A DNA stretch of 64,000 nt from Rhizobium pisi (GCF_003938655.1 NZ_RJJT01000005.1:62001-126000); one strand, 5' to 3'; positions 45,045-54,236 are shown, counted from the stretch's first letter. The notes: generated from the letters alone by a model not told the origin. Translations and numbers: made by a program.

Positions 45045-46196
45045 ATGACGAAAGAACGCCCCCGGCAGCTGAAGGCAGTTCCTGCTATCATCTTCGCGAT
45101 CGGCCTGGCGATGCTGACGGGTTGCACCACGAGACCATCGCCTGAAGTCCTCAAGCCCGTTCATCTGAGCGCGCCGGTTGGTTCCGAAGCGGCCCCGGAC
45201 AGGGTGAGCGTGCTCGTTGCGACCAACAGAACTCCCGACACTGTGCGGGGCGGCTTCGGCGGCACGTGGGCCGAGAAGCTGACCTATGAGGAGTACGCGT
45301 TTTCGGTTCCTCCCGGCAGGAAGGATACCGCCATCACATATCCGACGACGAAGCCGGATCCGGAACGGCAATTTGCCGTCGTCGAGCGCAAGCAGCTGCC
45401 GAAGGACGTTTTCGTGCAGCAGGCGCTCGCCTCCGTGCAGGCGGACGGCACCATCGGCATCTTCGTGCATGGCTACAATTACAGTTATCAGGAGGCGCTC
45501 TATCGCACCGCCCAGATCGCCGCGGACGCCAACATACAGGGCGCGCCGATCCTGTTTTCCTGGCCTTCGGCCGCATCCGTCACCGGATATGTCGCCGATC
45601 GCGATGCAGCACTTTTCTCCCGCAGCGAACTCAATTCCCTCGTCACATCGCTCTCCGCTTCAGGCAAGGTAAAGCGCATCATCCTGTTCGGGCACAGCAT
45701 GGGCGGGTTCCTGGTGATGGAGACGGTGCGCCAGCTCAAGCTGCAGCACCGCGACGATGTCGTCGGAAAGCTGGTTGTGGTGCTTGCCGCCCCCGATATA
45801 GACGTCGATGTCTTCCGGTCCCAGCTGGCGGATATCGGCCAGATGCCGGTCCCGATCTCCCTTCTCGTTTCCAAAGACGACGGGGCGCTCGTCGCTTCGA
45901 GTTTCATCGCCGAGGAGCGGGCGCGCGTCGGACGGCTCGATGTCGACGATCCCGTCATTCGGGAGGCCGCGTTGAAGGAAAGGGTTCGGGTCATCGACAT
46001 CACGTCGATCCAGGCGTCCGACGGATTGGGGCACGACCGTTATGCATCACTTGTTAAATTCGGCGCACAGATTGCCAGCTTCGAAAACGGCAAGCGTTCG
46101 AGCCCAGGAGATGTCGGCGCCTTCGTCTTCGATGCCGCGGGTGCCGCCATCTCAAGCCCATTCCGTCTGGCCGGGCGCGTCGTTGGTTCGCAATAA
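45045..46196 (+). CDS. lipoprotein alpha/beta hydrolase, DUF900-like
   Basis: A 383-residue protein. ATG 45045 is chosen because AGGGGGA lies about 8 bases upstream; the frame is open further but without signal features. The signal peptide KAVPAIIFAIGLAMLTGCTT has lipobox LTGC. Then follow VLVATNRTPD, FVHGYNYSYQEALYRTAQIA, ILFSWPSAAS, and the nucleophile elbow LFGHSMGGFLVMETVRQL (GHSMG Ser), with VVVLAAPDIDVDVFRSQL. This is the DUF900 pattern. Predicted serine hydrolase in the periplasm or on a membrane; substrate unknown. It lies 179 bases after the RND pump on the same strand, probably a separate unit. Confidence 0.87.
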   Translation: MTKERPRQLKAVPAIIFAIGLAMLTGCTTRPSPEVLKPVHLSAPVGSEAAPDRVSVLVATNRTPDTVRGGFGGTWAEKLTYEEYAFSVPPGRKDTAITYPTTKPDPERQFAVVERKQLPKDVFVQQALASVQADGTIGIFVHGYNYSYQEALYRTAQIAADANIQGAPILFSWPSAASVTGYVADRDAALFSRSELNSLVTSLSASGKVKRIILFGHSMGGFLVMETVRQLKLQHRDDVVGKLVVVLAAPDIDVDVFRSQLADIGQMPVPISLLVSKDDGALVASSFIAEERARVGRLDVDDPVIREAALKERVRVIDITSIQASDGLGHDRYASLVKFGAQIASFENGKRSSPGDVGAFVFDAAGAAISSPFRLAGRVVGSQ

Positions 46197-46215
46197 TCGC
46201 CTTCAAAAGAGCATG

Positions 46216-46250
46216 TGCATAATGTGACTATTAAATTGTCAGATGCATAA
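46216..46250. promoter_or_regulatory. candidate operator upstream of the NCS1 permease
   Basis: TGCATAA occurs at 46216-46222 and 46244-46250. Between them are TGAC and GTCA facing each other across 9 AT-rich bases, giving an overall inverted arrangement. No regulator gene is adjacent. Confidence 0.3.
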
Positions 46251-46309
46251 ATGAAGAGCAGACTTCCGCCTGTGGTCGAATTTGACCATGAGGACATGGG
46301 AGGGCATTC

Positions 46310-47761
46310 ATGAGCATACGAAATCCGTCTCCCTCGTTGCATAACGAGGATCTTGCACCCGCCGCGGAGCGCAAATGGGGTGCATTCAGCATCTTCAACG
46401 TCTGGACGTCTGACGTCCACAGCCTGTGGGGCTATTATCTGGCGGCGAGCCTGTTCCTGCTCTGCGGCAGCTTCGTGAATTTCGTCATCGCCATCGGTAT
46501 CGGCTCTCTCGTCATCTTCTTTTTGATGAGCCTGGTCGGCAATGCGGGCGTGCGCACGGGCGTGCCTTTTCCCGTGCTGGCGCGCGCCTCCTTCGGCACG
46601 TTCGGCGCCAATGTTCCGGCACTGGTCCGGGCGGTGGTCGCCTGCTTCTGGTACGGGGCGCAGACGGCTGCGGCATCCGGCGCCATCGTCGCCCTGCTGA
46701 TCCGCAACGAAAGCCTGCTCGCCTTCCACCAGAACAGCCACCTGCTCGGTCATTCGACGCTGGAGGTCATCTGCTATGTCATCGTCTGGGCGCTGCAGCT
46801 GCTGATAATCCAGCGCGGGATGGAGACGGTCCGAAAGTTCCAGGATTGGGCAGGGCCGGCCGTTTGGATCATGATGCTGATCCTTGCGGTCTATCTGGTC
46901 GTCAAATCAGGCACCTTCTCCTTCGGTTCCGAGATCCCGCGCGACGTGCTGATCGAAAAGACCAAGGATGCCGGCGTGCCGGGCGAGCCTGGTTCCTTTG
47001 CCGCGCTTGCCGCCGTCTCCGCCACCTGGATCACCTATTTCGCTGCACTCTACCTGAATTTCTGCGATTTCTCGCGTTACGCGACGAGCGAAAAGGCGCT
47101 GCGGAAGGGCAATCTCTGGGGCCTGCCGATCAACCTCCTGGCCTTCTGCCTCGTCGCAGGCGTCACCACCACGGCCGCCTTCACGGTCTATGGCGAGGTC
47201 TTGCTGCATCCCGAAATGATATCGGCGAAATTCGAAAGCTGGTTCCTGGCGTTGCTTGCCGCGCTGACATTCGCGATCGCAACGCTCGGCATCAACGTCG
47301 TGGCCAACTTCGTGTCGCCGGCCTTCGACTTCGCCAATGTCTTCCCGCGCCAGATCAATTTCAAACGCGGCGGATACATCGCCGCATTGATCGCTCTCGT
47401 GCTCTATCCGTTTGCTCCCTGGGAGACGGGTGCGGCGCATTTCGTCAACTTCATCGGATCGACGATGGGACCGATCTTCGGCATCATGATGGTGGACTAC
47501 TATCTCATCCGGAAGAGCCAGCTGAACGTCGAGGCGCTCTACCATGAGAACGGCGAGTTCCGCTTCCAGAACGGATGGCACGCCAGCGCCTTCATCGCAT
47601 TTGTGGTGGGTGCACTCTTCTCCTCCATCCTGCCGACCTTCACCAGCATCCTTCCGGACTGGTGGGGCACCTACGGCTGGTTCTTCGGCGTCGGCATCGG
47701 CGGAGCGATCTATTTCGTGCTGAGGATGGGCGCCCGGCGCAATCCGGCCTTCGCGTCCTGA
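46310..47761 (+). CDS. NCS1-family nucleobase/allantoin/hydantoin-type permease
   Basis: A 483-residue inner-membrane transporter with about 12 helices. Family phrases are WGAFSIFNVWTSDVHSLWGYYLAASLFLLCG near the start, GVPFPVLARASFGTFGANVPALVRAVVACFWYGAQTAAASGAIVALL, and LNFCDFSRYA and MVDYYLIRKSQLNVEALY later. These match NCS1 cation symporters for purines, pyrimidines, allantoin or hydantoins. The substrate is not decidable from sequence alone, and no catabolic genes are adjacent. A strong hairpin follows the stop. Confidence 0.92.
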   Translation: MSIRNPSPSLHNEDLAPAAERKWGAFSIFNVWTSDVHSLWGYYLAASLFLLCGSFVNFVIAIGIGSLVIFFLMSLVGNAGVRTGVPFPVLARASFGTFGANVPALVRAVVACFWYGAQTAAASGAIVALLIRNESLLAFHQNSHLLGHSTLEVICYVIVWALQLLIIQRGMETVRKFQDWAGPAVWIMMLILAVYLVVKSGTFSFGSEIPRDVLIEKTKDAGVPGEPGSFAALAAVSATWITYFAALYLNFCDFSRYATSEKALRKGNLWGLPINLLAFCLVAGVTTTAAFTVYGEVLLHPEMISAKFESWFLALLAALTFAIATLGINVVANFVSPAFDFANVFPRQINFKRGGYIAALIALVLYPFAPWETGAAHFVNFIGSTMGPIFGIMMVDYYLIRKSQLNVEALYHENGEFRFQNGWHASAFIAFVVGALFSSILPTFTSILPDWWGTYGWFFGVGIGGAIYFVLRMGARRNPAFAS

Positions 47762-47770
47762 CAAACGAGA

Positions 47771-47793
47771 GGCGCCCGGCATTGCCGGGCGCC
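47771..47793. terminator. bidirectional terminator-like hairpin
   Basis: A perfect 10-bp GC stem (GGCGCCCGGC, loop ATT, GCCGGGCGCC) lies between the convergent permease and chemoreceptor genes. Only a short T-run follows on the plus strand. Confidence 0.7.
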
Positions 47794-47835
47794 TTCACAT
47801 GAGGTTTACGAGTGGCGATTGGTGCAGGCTGCCGT

Positions 47836-49719
47836 TCAGCGACGCCCGGCAGCCGCATGGATGGCTGTTCGGCCTGCCGGCTGCGCCATCGATCTTGCCG
47901 TCGAGCGAAGGGCTGCCGATTGGCTGAAGCCCGCATCGTCGAGCCTGAACTGGGCAACGAGTTCGCGAAGCTTCTGGGCTTCCTGCGCCAGCGAGTCGGA
48001 TGCCGCCGTCGATTGCTGCACCATATGGGCGTTCTGCTGCGTGGACTGATCCATCCGGTTGACCGCGCCGTTGACTTCGCTGAGACCGATCGACTGCTCC
48101 TTCGCCGAGGTTGCGATCGAATCCATGTGCTGGTTGATCTGCGTGATGAAGCCGCCGATTGTCTTGAGCGCCTGGCCGGTATCGCGCACGAGCTTGACGC
48201 CGCTTTCCACTTCCTTCGAAGAATTCTGGATCAGCCCCTTGATTTCCTTGGCAGCACTTGCCGAGCGCTGGGCGAGTTCGCGCACCTCCTGGGCGACGAC
48301 GGCAAAGCCCTTGCCGGCTTCGCCGGCTCTCGCTGCTTCCACGCCGGCATTGAGCGCCAGCAGATTGGTCTGGAATGCGATCTCGTCGATGACGCTGATG
48401 ATGTTGGAAATCTGCTGCGACGAGGTCTCGATGCGTTCCATCGCCTCTTCGGCATGGGAAACGACGTCAGCGGAGATGACGGCGCTGTGATTTGCCTCGG
48501 TGGCGACCTTGCGCGTCTCCTCGGTCCGTTTGGTGGAGTTGGACACGTTCGCGGTGATCTCTTCCAATGCGGCGGCGGTTTCCTCGAGTGAAGCCGCCTG
48601 CTGCTCCGTGCGCTTGGAAAGATCGCTTGCACCCGAGGAGATTTCCCGCGTGCCTTCGTCGATCGTGCCGATGCTTTCGGAAATCGCTCTCAGCGTTGCG
48701 CCGAGCTGGGTGACGGACTGGTTGAAGTCGTGGCGCAACGCCTCGAAATCGGGTGCGAAGGTCTCGTTGAGCTGGAAGGCGAGATCGCCGTCGGCCAGTC
48801 GCTTCAGGCCGGCCGCAAGCCCCGAGGTGGCGATGCGCAGCCGTTCCGAGGCGTCGGCTTCCGCCTGGTTCTGGGCGGCAATACGGTCGGCCTCCGTCCG
48901 GCTGCGGCTTGCATCGGCTTCCATTGCCATCCGCTTGTTGGTGATCGCGGCCTGGCGGAAAATCTCCACCGCTTCCGCCATCGATCCGATCTCGTCGGCG
49001 CGGCCGGCAAACGGAATTTCCGAAGCGGTGTCCCCTTCGGCGAGCCGCCGCATCGCGGCGGTGATGCCGATGATCGGATTGGCAATGCCCGTCAGCACGA
49101 AGAATACCGCACCGAGAACGAGCAATCCGGCAAAGCCGATCGCGGCAAGCAGGTAGAATTCTATGGAGGCGAAGACCGTCTTGCTGAGCTCGGCGGCCTG
49201 GTTGCTGCCGCTGACGTTCAATTCGACCAGCGTCGCCGTGGCTTCCTTGAGCTTGTCGGAAAAGGCGCGCATCTCTCCGCCCAGATACTTCCCGGCTTCC
49301 TCGGTCTTGTTGGCGCGGGAAAGGACGAGCAGTTGCGCGCTGCTGGCGATGTAGCCTTCCACGCTTTCCTTGATCGTCTTCAGCAGGTCGCGCTCGCGGT
49401 CAGACGAGATCAGCGGAATATAGGCGTCCACCGACTTGCGGATCGTGCTCTCGGCGCTGGCGATGGCCTCTTCGCGCGTCTTCTTTTCGGGCTCCGTCTG
49501 CGCGATGATGTGATCGCGGTAGGCGAGGCGCAAATTCGTCATGTTGAGATTGATCGTCTGCGAAGCCTGCACGCTCGGCAGCCAACGGGTCGCAATTTCC
49601 TCGGTCGAGCCGTTGGTATTGCGAAGGCCGTCGACCGCAAGATAGGCGACAAGACCGAAAAGAAGAGCTATGCCGCTGAAAATCAACAACAAACTCGATT
49701 TGATGTTTGGTCGGCGCAT
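47836..49719 (-). CDS. methyl-accepting chemotaxis protein
   Basis: A 627-residue chemoreceptor. The first transmembrane helix (~10-28, LLLIFSGIALLFGLVAYLAV) is followed by a periplasmic four-helix-bundle ligand domain (~30-185). A second helix (~188-212, FYLLAAIGFAGLLVLGAVFFVL) precedes a HAMP region (ANPIIGITAAMRRLAEGDTASEIPFAGRADEIGSMAEAVEIFR). A second HAMP-like stretch (LKRLADGDLAFQLNETFAPDFEALRHDFN) precedes the signalling hairpin with IISVIDEIAFQTNLLALNAGVEAARAGEAGKGFAVVAQEVRELAQRSASAAKEI. No CheB/CheR-binding pentapeptide is evident at the C-terminus. The ligand is unknown. Confidence 0.95.
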   Translation of the reverse strand: MRRPNIKSSLLLIFSGIALLFGLVAYLAVDGLRNTNGSTEEIATRWLPSVQASQTINLNMTNLRLAYRDHIIAQTEPEKKTREEAIASAESTIRKSVDAYIPLISSDRERDLLKTIKESVEGYIASSAQLLVLSRANKTEEAGKYLGGEMRAFSDKLKEATATLVELNVSGSNQAAELSKTVFASIEFYLLAAIGFAGLLVLGAVFFVLTGIANPIIGITAAMRRLAEGDTASEIPFAGRADEIGSMAEAVEIFRQAAITNKRMAMEADASRSRTEADRIAAQNQAEADASERLRIATSGLAAGLKRLADGDLAFQLNETFAPDFEALRHDFNQSVTQLGATLRAISESIGTIDEGTREISSGASDLSKRTEQQAASLEETAAALEEITANVSNSTKRTEETRKVATEANHSAVISADVVSHAEEAMERIETSSQQISNIISVIDEIAFQTNLLALNAGVEAARAGEAGKGFAVVAQEVRELAQRSASAAKEIKGLIQNSSKEVESGVKLVRDTGQALKTIGGFITQINQHMDSIATSAKEQSIGLSEVNGAVNRMDQSTQQNAHMVQQSTAASDSLAQEAQKLRELVAQFRLDDAGFSQSAALRSTARSMAQPAGRTAIHAAAGRR

Positions 49720-49987
49720 AGAAAACCCTCAATCGAAACTCCGGCTTCAGGCCGGATTGATAGGGAGATTTCTACCAAAAAAAATTTAACGATTTGCGCA
49801 GGACCTAAAATGCCGTTTACCACCTTGCCGCCAAGCCCAGCGCCTTTTTGCGCAGGGATGTCCAAATGGCGCAAAAACCGTCTATCGATGCATCGTCGTC
49901 GATGACAGGAACCGAAATTGACGAAGCGCATTCCGACGTATTGCGTTCCGCGTTACATTTCTCTCCGGATGCCGCATGAGGAAAACC
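49720..49987. other. intergenic region with inverted repeat
   Basis: This stretch lies between the divergent chemoreceptor and DUF1778 antitoxin genes. TTTTTGCGC (49845-49853) and GCGCAAAAA (49869-49877) are perfect 9-bp inverted arms with a 15-base loop. TTTGCGCAGG also occurs near 49794. It may hold the antitoxin operator or a hairpin; no other gene is seen. Confidence 0.4.
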
Positions 49988-50272
49988 ATGGCAAACACTG
50001 CTCCCCGCAAGGAAATACCAGTATCGATGCGCTTTCGCGATGATGATCTGGCAGTCGTTGACCGTGGTGCAGCGCTCACCGGTCTTTCACGCACGGAGTT
50101 TATGCGACGCGCCGCGGTGCATGAGGCGCAGATGGCGATCCTGAGTGAAAGCGTTATCCGCCTATCTCCGGATGCTTTCGATGCCTTTGTTGCAGCAATC
50201 GAAGCTGCGCCCTCTGCACCGCCGCCGAAAGTAGCAGAGCGCTTGCAGCGCAAGGCGCCATGGGAAAACTGA
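49988..50272 (+). CDS. DUF1778 (TacA-like) antitoxin
   Basis: A 94-residue protein. ATG 49988 is chosen because AGGA lies 5-6 bases upstream; an in-frame ATG at 49976 is an alternative. The N-terminal ribbon-helix-helix part (KEIPVSMRFRDDDLAVVDRGAALTGLSRTEFMRRAAVHEAQMA) and the C-terminal FDAFVAAIEAAPSAPPPKVAERLQRKAPWE match DUF1778 antitoxins, which neutralise GNAT toxins. The next gene (50260-50785) is the GNAT toxin, but it is broken. The antitoxin itself looks intact. Confidence 0.87.
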   Translation: MANTAPRKEIPVSMRFRDDDLAVVDRGAALTGLSRTEFMRRAAVHEAQMAILSESVIRLSPDAFDAFVAAIEAAPSAPPPKVAERLQRKAPWEN

Positions 50273-50785
50273 CCGGTGGTGCTGTCGAATGTTGGACTTC
50301 TCGACGGGCGTCACCGACTTCAGGGGTTCTCTTGCGGCAAGCCGCCACTGGATTCTTGGTTGCAGAACTTTGCAGGGTCGAACCAGCAGCGTGGATTTAC
50401 CCGCACCTTCGTCGTTTATGACGACGATAGGGTAATCGGCTAATACGGCCTCGCACCAACCGTCATCGAACCCAACATCGTGCCTCGCAAGATCAGGACA
50501 GGACGTCCGCATGATCCAATTCCATGCCTCTTGATCGGGCAATTGGCCGTAGATAGCCGCTACAAGGGCCAAGGCATCGGATCGGCGCTCGTGAAGGATG
50601 CCTTTCTTCGCTGCGTTGCCGGAGCCGATATCGTCGGTGGGCGGGCCATCGTCGTACGGGCGACCGATGAAGAAGCTGAGCGATTCTGGCAAGATTGGGG
50701 CTTTATACCGTCGCGAGATAACGCTTCGATCCTTTATTGTTCGCTGGAGGATATTCGCGCATGGCTTTCAGGTCGCGACGGGTAA
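50260..50785 (+). pseudogene. broken GNAT (TacT-like) toxin: N-terminal frameshift and internal stop
   Basis: ATG 50260 overlaps the antitoxin 3' end, and the first residues are MGKLTGG. The matching downstream frame then shifts by one: LLDGRHRLQGFSCGKPPLDSWLQNFAGSNQQRGFTRTFVVYDDDRVIG, followed by a TAA stop at 50441-50443. The protein resumes in the same frame as YGLAPTVIEPNIVPRK...LLIGQLAVDSRYKGQGIGSALVKDAFLRC, including the acetyl-CoA loop QGIGSA. In relatives this spot reads GYYGLA, so a Tyr codon appears to have become TAA. The fragment from ATG 50480 keeps the GNAT core but lacks the N-terminal third. Toxin activity is probably lost. Confidence 0.82.
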
Positions 50786-50985
50786 AGAAGGAAGCGCTCT
50801 ACCCTTCGGCTATCGGTTCCCTGCTTTTCCGGGCAGGGGACGGTCAATCGACCGCTCGCGCCGAGACGGATGATTGTTTTACGAAATAGCATTATGATCG
50901 GCAAAACGTCCGACCGGCGTTGGTCGCGGATGCATGACTGCGGGAGCCGCGGATATGCGATCCCGTAAACGGGGAGGAGCACAGA

Positions 50986-52032
50986 TTGGAACGGCTGAAG
51001 GATCTGGAAAGTGTTCCCGCACGGGAAGGCAGCGCTTCGGCGTCGCCTCGGTTTGAACAACGCCCCGGTGTCGTGGCTGCTGCCGTTTATGAGCATGGGC
51101 AGCGCATTCGCGACATCAGGATCGAGGAAGCCGGCGAATGGCGAAACCGGGAGAACGCCGTCGTCTGGATCGGTCTGCACGAGCCGGATGAAATGCTGCT
51201 GCACCAGATCCAGGCCGAGTTCAATCTCCATCCACTGGCGATCGAGGACGCGGCGCAGCCCCACCAGCGTCCGAAGCTGGAGATTTATGGGGACGCGATG
51301 TTCATCGTCGCCCGGACCGCCCACATGAAGGACGACGAAATCATCTTCGGCGAAACGCATCTCTTCGTCGGCCGCGGTTATGTCGTCTCCGTTCGTCACG
51401 GAGAATCCTCCTCCTACCTGGCGGTGAGGCAACGATGCGAGGCGACGCCCGCCGCCCTTGCCCACGGCGAGAACTACATCCTCTATTCGATCCTCGATTT
51501 CATCGTCGACAATTACATGCCCGTCATCGAGGTGGTGCAGGAGGAAGTCGAGAAGCTCGAGGATCTGGTGCTGCGCGAACAGCTGGGAAAGTCCGACATC
51601 GAGCGGCTTTACCTGTTGCGGCGCAAGCTCCTGCGGCTGCGCAACGCCGTGGTGCCGCTGGTCGATGTCTGCCGGCGATACGAGCACATCGATCTTCCCG
51701 GCATGGATCCGACGCTCCAATCGCTGTTTCGCGATGTGACCGATCACGTGCGCCGGGTCCAGGAAGATATCGACGCCTTGCGCGAGGTCCTTGCCTTCGC
51801 CTTCGAAGCTAGCGTGATGATCGGACAGACGGAGCAGACGGCGATTGCCCGCAAGCTTGCCGCCTGGGCGGCGATCCTAGCCGTTCCCACCGCGATCGCC
51901 GGCATCTATGGCATGAACTTCAGCGATATGCCGGAACTGAAATTCCAGTATGGCTATTTTGTCGTGCTCGGCGTTATCGCCGTGCTGTGCCTTGGCCTTT
52001 TCGGCTTTTTCCGCCGCAAGAAGTGGCTTTAA
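50986..52032 (+). CDS. corA: CorA-family magnesium/divalent cation transporter
   Basis: A 348-residue protein starting at TTG 50986, preceded 6 bases upstream by GGGGAGGAG. The large N-terminal cytoplasmic domain includes PLAIEDAAQPHQRPKLEIYGDAMFIVARTA. Then come the long stalk helix (VVQEEVEKLEDLVLREQLGKSDIERLYLLRRKLLRLRNAVVPL) and two C-terminal helices. The first ends in the pore signature YGMNF (GMN motif), and the C-terminus is basic (FFRRKKWL). It forms pentameric channels for Mg2+ or other divalent cations; selectivity is not assigned. It appears monocistronic. Confidence 0.92.
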   Translation: MERLKDLESVPAREGSASASPRFEQRPGVVAAAVYEHGQRIRDIRIEEAGEWRNRENAVVWIGLHEPDEMLLHQIQAEFNLHPLAIEDAAQPHQRPKLEIYGDAMFIVARTAHMKDDEIIFGETHLFVGRGYVVSVRHGESSSYLAVRQRCEATPAALAHGENYILYSILDFIVDNYMPVIEVVQEEVEKLEDLVLREQLGKSDIERLYLLRRKLLRLRNAVVPLVDVCRRYEHIDLPGMDPTLQSLFRDVTDHVRRVQEDIDALREVLAFAFEASVMIGQTEQTAIARKLAAWAAILAVPTAIAGIYGMNFSDMPELKFQYGYFVVLGVIAVLCLGLFGFFRRKKWL

Positions 52033-52806
52033 TCAGCGCAGTGCATCCAGCAGCCGGTCCCGATGCCTGCCGATATAGGTGATGTCGCCGAGATAAAGCC
52101 GGGCGTCCCCGGCATCGACGTCCTCCGTAAAGGTTTCGTCTCCGGCTGCGGCGCTTGCCAGCATGAAATCCACGAGCGCCTGGAGCCGTCCGCGGATCGT
52201 CTCGGGAAGATCGCGTCGTTCTTCCGCGGTTGCGCCGTAAGCGGTGCAGAAGATTTGCGCCCGCCGCAACTGTTCGTCGAGGCTGAAGGCCACGCCGGGA
52301 TTGGCGGGATCGGAGAGAGGCGCCCAGCGATAGACCGCATAGGCGAGATCCCACAGGTGCGGCGCGGGATGGGCGGTGTCGAAATCGATGATCCCGACCG
52401 CCTCATCATCTACGGTGGCGATGTTGTAAGGCGCATAGTCGCCGTGGCAGATGATCTCGCGCGGCTCCCGTGGCGGCAGCATCCAGGTCTGGACCTCGTC
52501 ATCCACTTCCAGAAACCCTTCAGATGCCGAATGAAAATCGCTGAGAAGCCTGGCCGCCGAAATCAGCATGCGCTCCGATCCGACAGAGGGATCGCCAAGG
52601 TCTTCGCAGACCCGCCCGGCGACGTAGCTGACGACCTCCTGGCCTTCCCCTGATATCTCGATGGGTTCAGGCGCTCCCTGAAAGCCCGTGCGCCTGAGAT
52701 GACGCAAGAACCGATGGACCGTCGGCGTCCATGCGCCCGACGGCCTGACGACAGTATCGCCGTTGCGCCAGATCTGCCCGGTTCGTCCGCCCTCCAACTG
52801 TTTCAC
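52033..52806 (-). CDS. aminoglycoside phosphotransferase (APH)-like kinase
   Basis: A 257-residue kinase-fold protein. The catalytic loop reads CHGDYAPYNIATVDDEAVGIIDFDTAHPAPHLWDLAYAVYRW, with catalytic Asp in HGDYAPYN and metal-binding Asp in IIDFD. TGQIWRNGDTVVRPSGAWTPTVHRFLRHLRRTGF at the N-terminus is typical of the family. Members phosphorylate small molecules such as antibiotics, choline or sugars; the substrate is not predictable and resistance should not be assumed. It abuts the corA gene tail-to-tail (stop codons adjacent). Confidence 0.88.
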   Translation of the reverse strand: MKQLEGGRTGQIWRNGDTVVRPSGAWTPTVHRFLRHLRRTGFQGAPEPIEISGEGQEVVSYVAGRVCEDLGDPSVGSERMLISAARLLSDFHSASEGFLEVDDEVQTWMLPPREPREIICHGDYAPYNIATVDDEAVGIIDFDTAHPAPHLWDLAYAVYRWAPLSDPANPGVAFSLDEQLRRAQIFCTAYGATAEERRDLPETIRGRLQALVDFMLASAAAGDETFTEDVDAGDARLYLGDITYIGRHRDRLLDALR

Positions 52807-52833
52807 GCCATCGCCCTCCCGCGTGCGATCCCT

Positions 52834-53709
52834 CTATGTGGATTTCAGCTTTTCGATATGGGCCTGAACCGTGGCGCCAAGGTTCGTCTCATGGCAGTTC
52901 CGGTAGAACGTGGCTACATCGTCAGGCATCCTGTCGGCCATGGCGACGAAGTCTTCGAGCCGGAATCCGCTGGCGCTGCCGAGTTGCGGGTCTGCAAGCC
53001 GGCTTTCGCTCAGATCGCCGACGCGATCGGCCAGGGCTTCGAAGTAGGCGAGGTTCTCATCCACAGTCGAAGGCGAAGATGTCTGGCCATGTGCGGGGAT
53101 GACAAGCCTTGCATTGAGGTCGCGGATGCGCGACAGCGAGGAACGGAGCAGGCGAAGATCATCGGCACGTCTGCTCCAGACTTCGGGGACGGGATATTCC
53201 ACCGCATCGACGGCAAGACAGGTGCGAAGTTCTGGAATCCAGACGGCGACATGGTCGGGCGTGTGTCCCGGAGTATGGATGAGTTCCAGCGTCAGATCGC
53301 CGCCGTTCAGAACCATCGAGCCGGAGAAGGTGATGTCGGGACCGATGAGTTCGACATTGCGAAACCGGGAATCCTGGCTCACCTTGTCTTCCAGGACCTG
53401 CTGCGTGGAGGGATCACGCAGGCGCTCGAGTGCCGCGGCATGGGCGATGATCGGCGCACGCCCGGCAATGGCGGCATTGCCCCAGAAGTGATCCCAATCC
53501 ATGTGCGAATTGATGACGATCAATGGCCGAGCATCGATCCCAAGCAGATCGAGCGCCGTCTTGCATTGCTCCGGCGTGCCGAGCGTATCGATCAGGACAT
53601 TGAACCTCTCCGTCCGAACGAACACGCCGTCCACTTCGTCACCCGCCCTGACGATCACGATCCGCTCGTCAAGTCCGGGATAGGAGCACAATTCCACCGA
53701 TGGATCCAC
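52834..53709 (-). CDS. metallo-beta-lactamase-fold hydrolase
   Basis: About 291 residues from GTG 53709, which has AGAGG 9 bases upstream; an upstream GTG at 53745 lacks a ribosome site. The metal-binding motif is NSHMDWDHFWGN (H-x-D-x-D-H variant), then HTPGHTPDHVAVWIPELRTCLAVDAVEYP and LVIPAHGQ with further ligands. The fold is MBL/glyoxalase II-like. Substrate unknown. It lies upstream of the APH-like gene on the same strand with a 27-base gap, so co-transcription is possible. Confidence 0.85.
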   Translation of the reverse strand: MDPSVELCSYPGLDERIVIVRAGDEVDGVFVRTERFNVLIDTLGTPEQCKTALDLLGIDARPLIVINSHMDWDHFWGNAAIAGRAPIIAHAAALERLRDPSTQQVLEDKVSQDSRFRNVELIGPDITFSGSMVLNGGDLTLELIHTPGHTPDHVAVWIPELRTCLAVDAVEYPVPEVWSRRADDLRLLRSSLSRIRDLNARLVIPAHGQTSSPSTVDENLAYFEALADRVGDLSESRLADPQLGSASGFRLEDFVAMADRMPDDVATFYRNCHETNLGATVQAHIEKLKST

Positions 53710-53797
53710 GTCTGGTTGCCTCTGTTGCAATCGCGGTGATTTCACTCAGATATATGAAGTCTTGCTCGTGTGATGAAGCGCCTAAGACACGCCGAGG

Positions 53798-54236
53798 CTA
53801 ATCGTCTCGCGGTGTGAAAGAGAGCTTCCTCTTGCTGTTTTCTGCAATGATCGCAGCTTTGACCTGGTTGAAGAACGCCTCGGGGATGAACCCGTAATCG
53901 ACGCGACACATCAGGCAGTGGGCGCAGATCATAGCCGGGCCAGATGAAGCGGTTCAGCTGGGTTAGCCGCAGCCAATGCCGTTTGGCATCCAGGCCAAGC
54001 GACTTTGCGATTGCAGCCGGCATCTCTAGTGATGCCGATTGGTCGGCCTGGTCAGGTTCCGAGTGGGTGATAGGCACGACAACGACTTGAATGGCCTTCG
54101 TATCTTTCACCTTGGTCGCAAGAATGATCGCACAAGGCCTGTCCTTGGAGGCTTCGTATTTTCCCTTGTCGTAGTCTTCTTTCCAGAGAAACGAGTATCT
54201 GACCACCAAGCCCGGCGCAGGTTGGGGTAATTTCAC
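53798..54236 (-). pseudogene. PemK/MazF-like toxin with C-terminal frameshift
   Basis: GTG 54236 overlaps the antitoxin stop (GTGA). The first ~105 residues read KLPQPAPGLVVRYSFLWKEDYDKGKYEASKDRPCAIILATKV...VVVPITHSEPDQADQSASLEMP...LTQLNRFIWPGYDLRPLP, resembling PemK-type growth inhibitors (inference from memory). After about 53930 the expected C-terminus VDYGFIPEAFFNQVKAAI...KRKLSFTPRDD lies in another frame, with its stop at 53798-53800. The frame as it stands instead runs on to 53742 with an unrelated Arg/Leu-rich tail. The indel is between about 53900 and 53935. Activity is uncertain, since the RNase core precedes the lesion. Confidence 0.72.
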
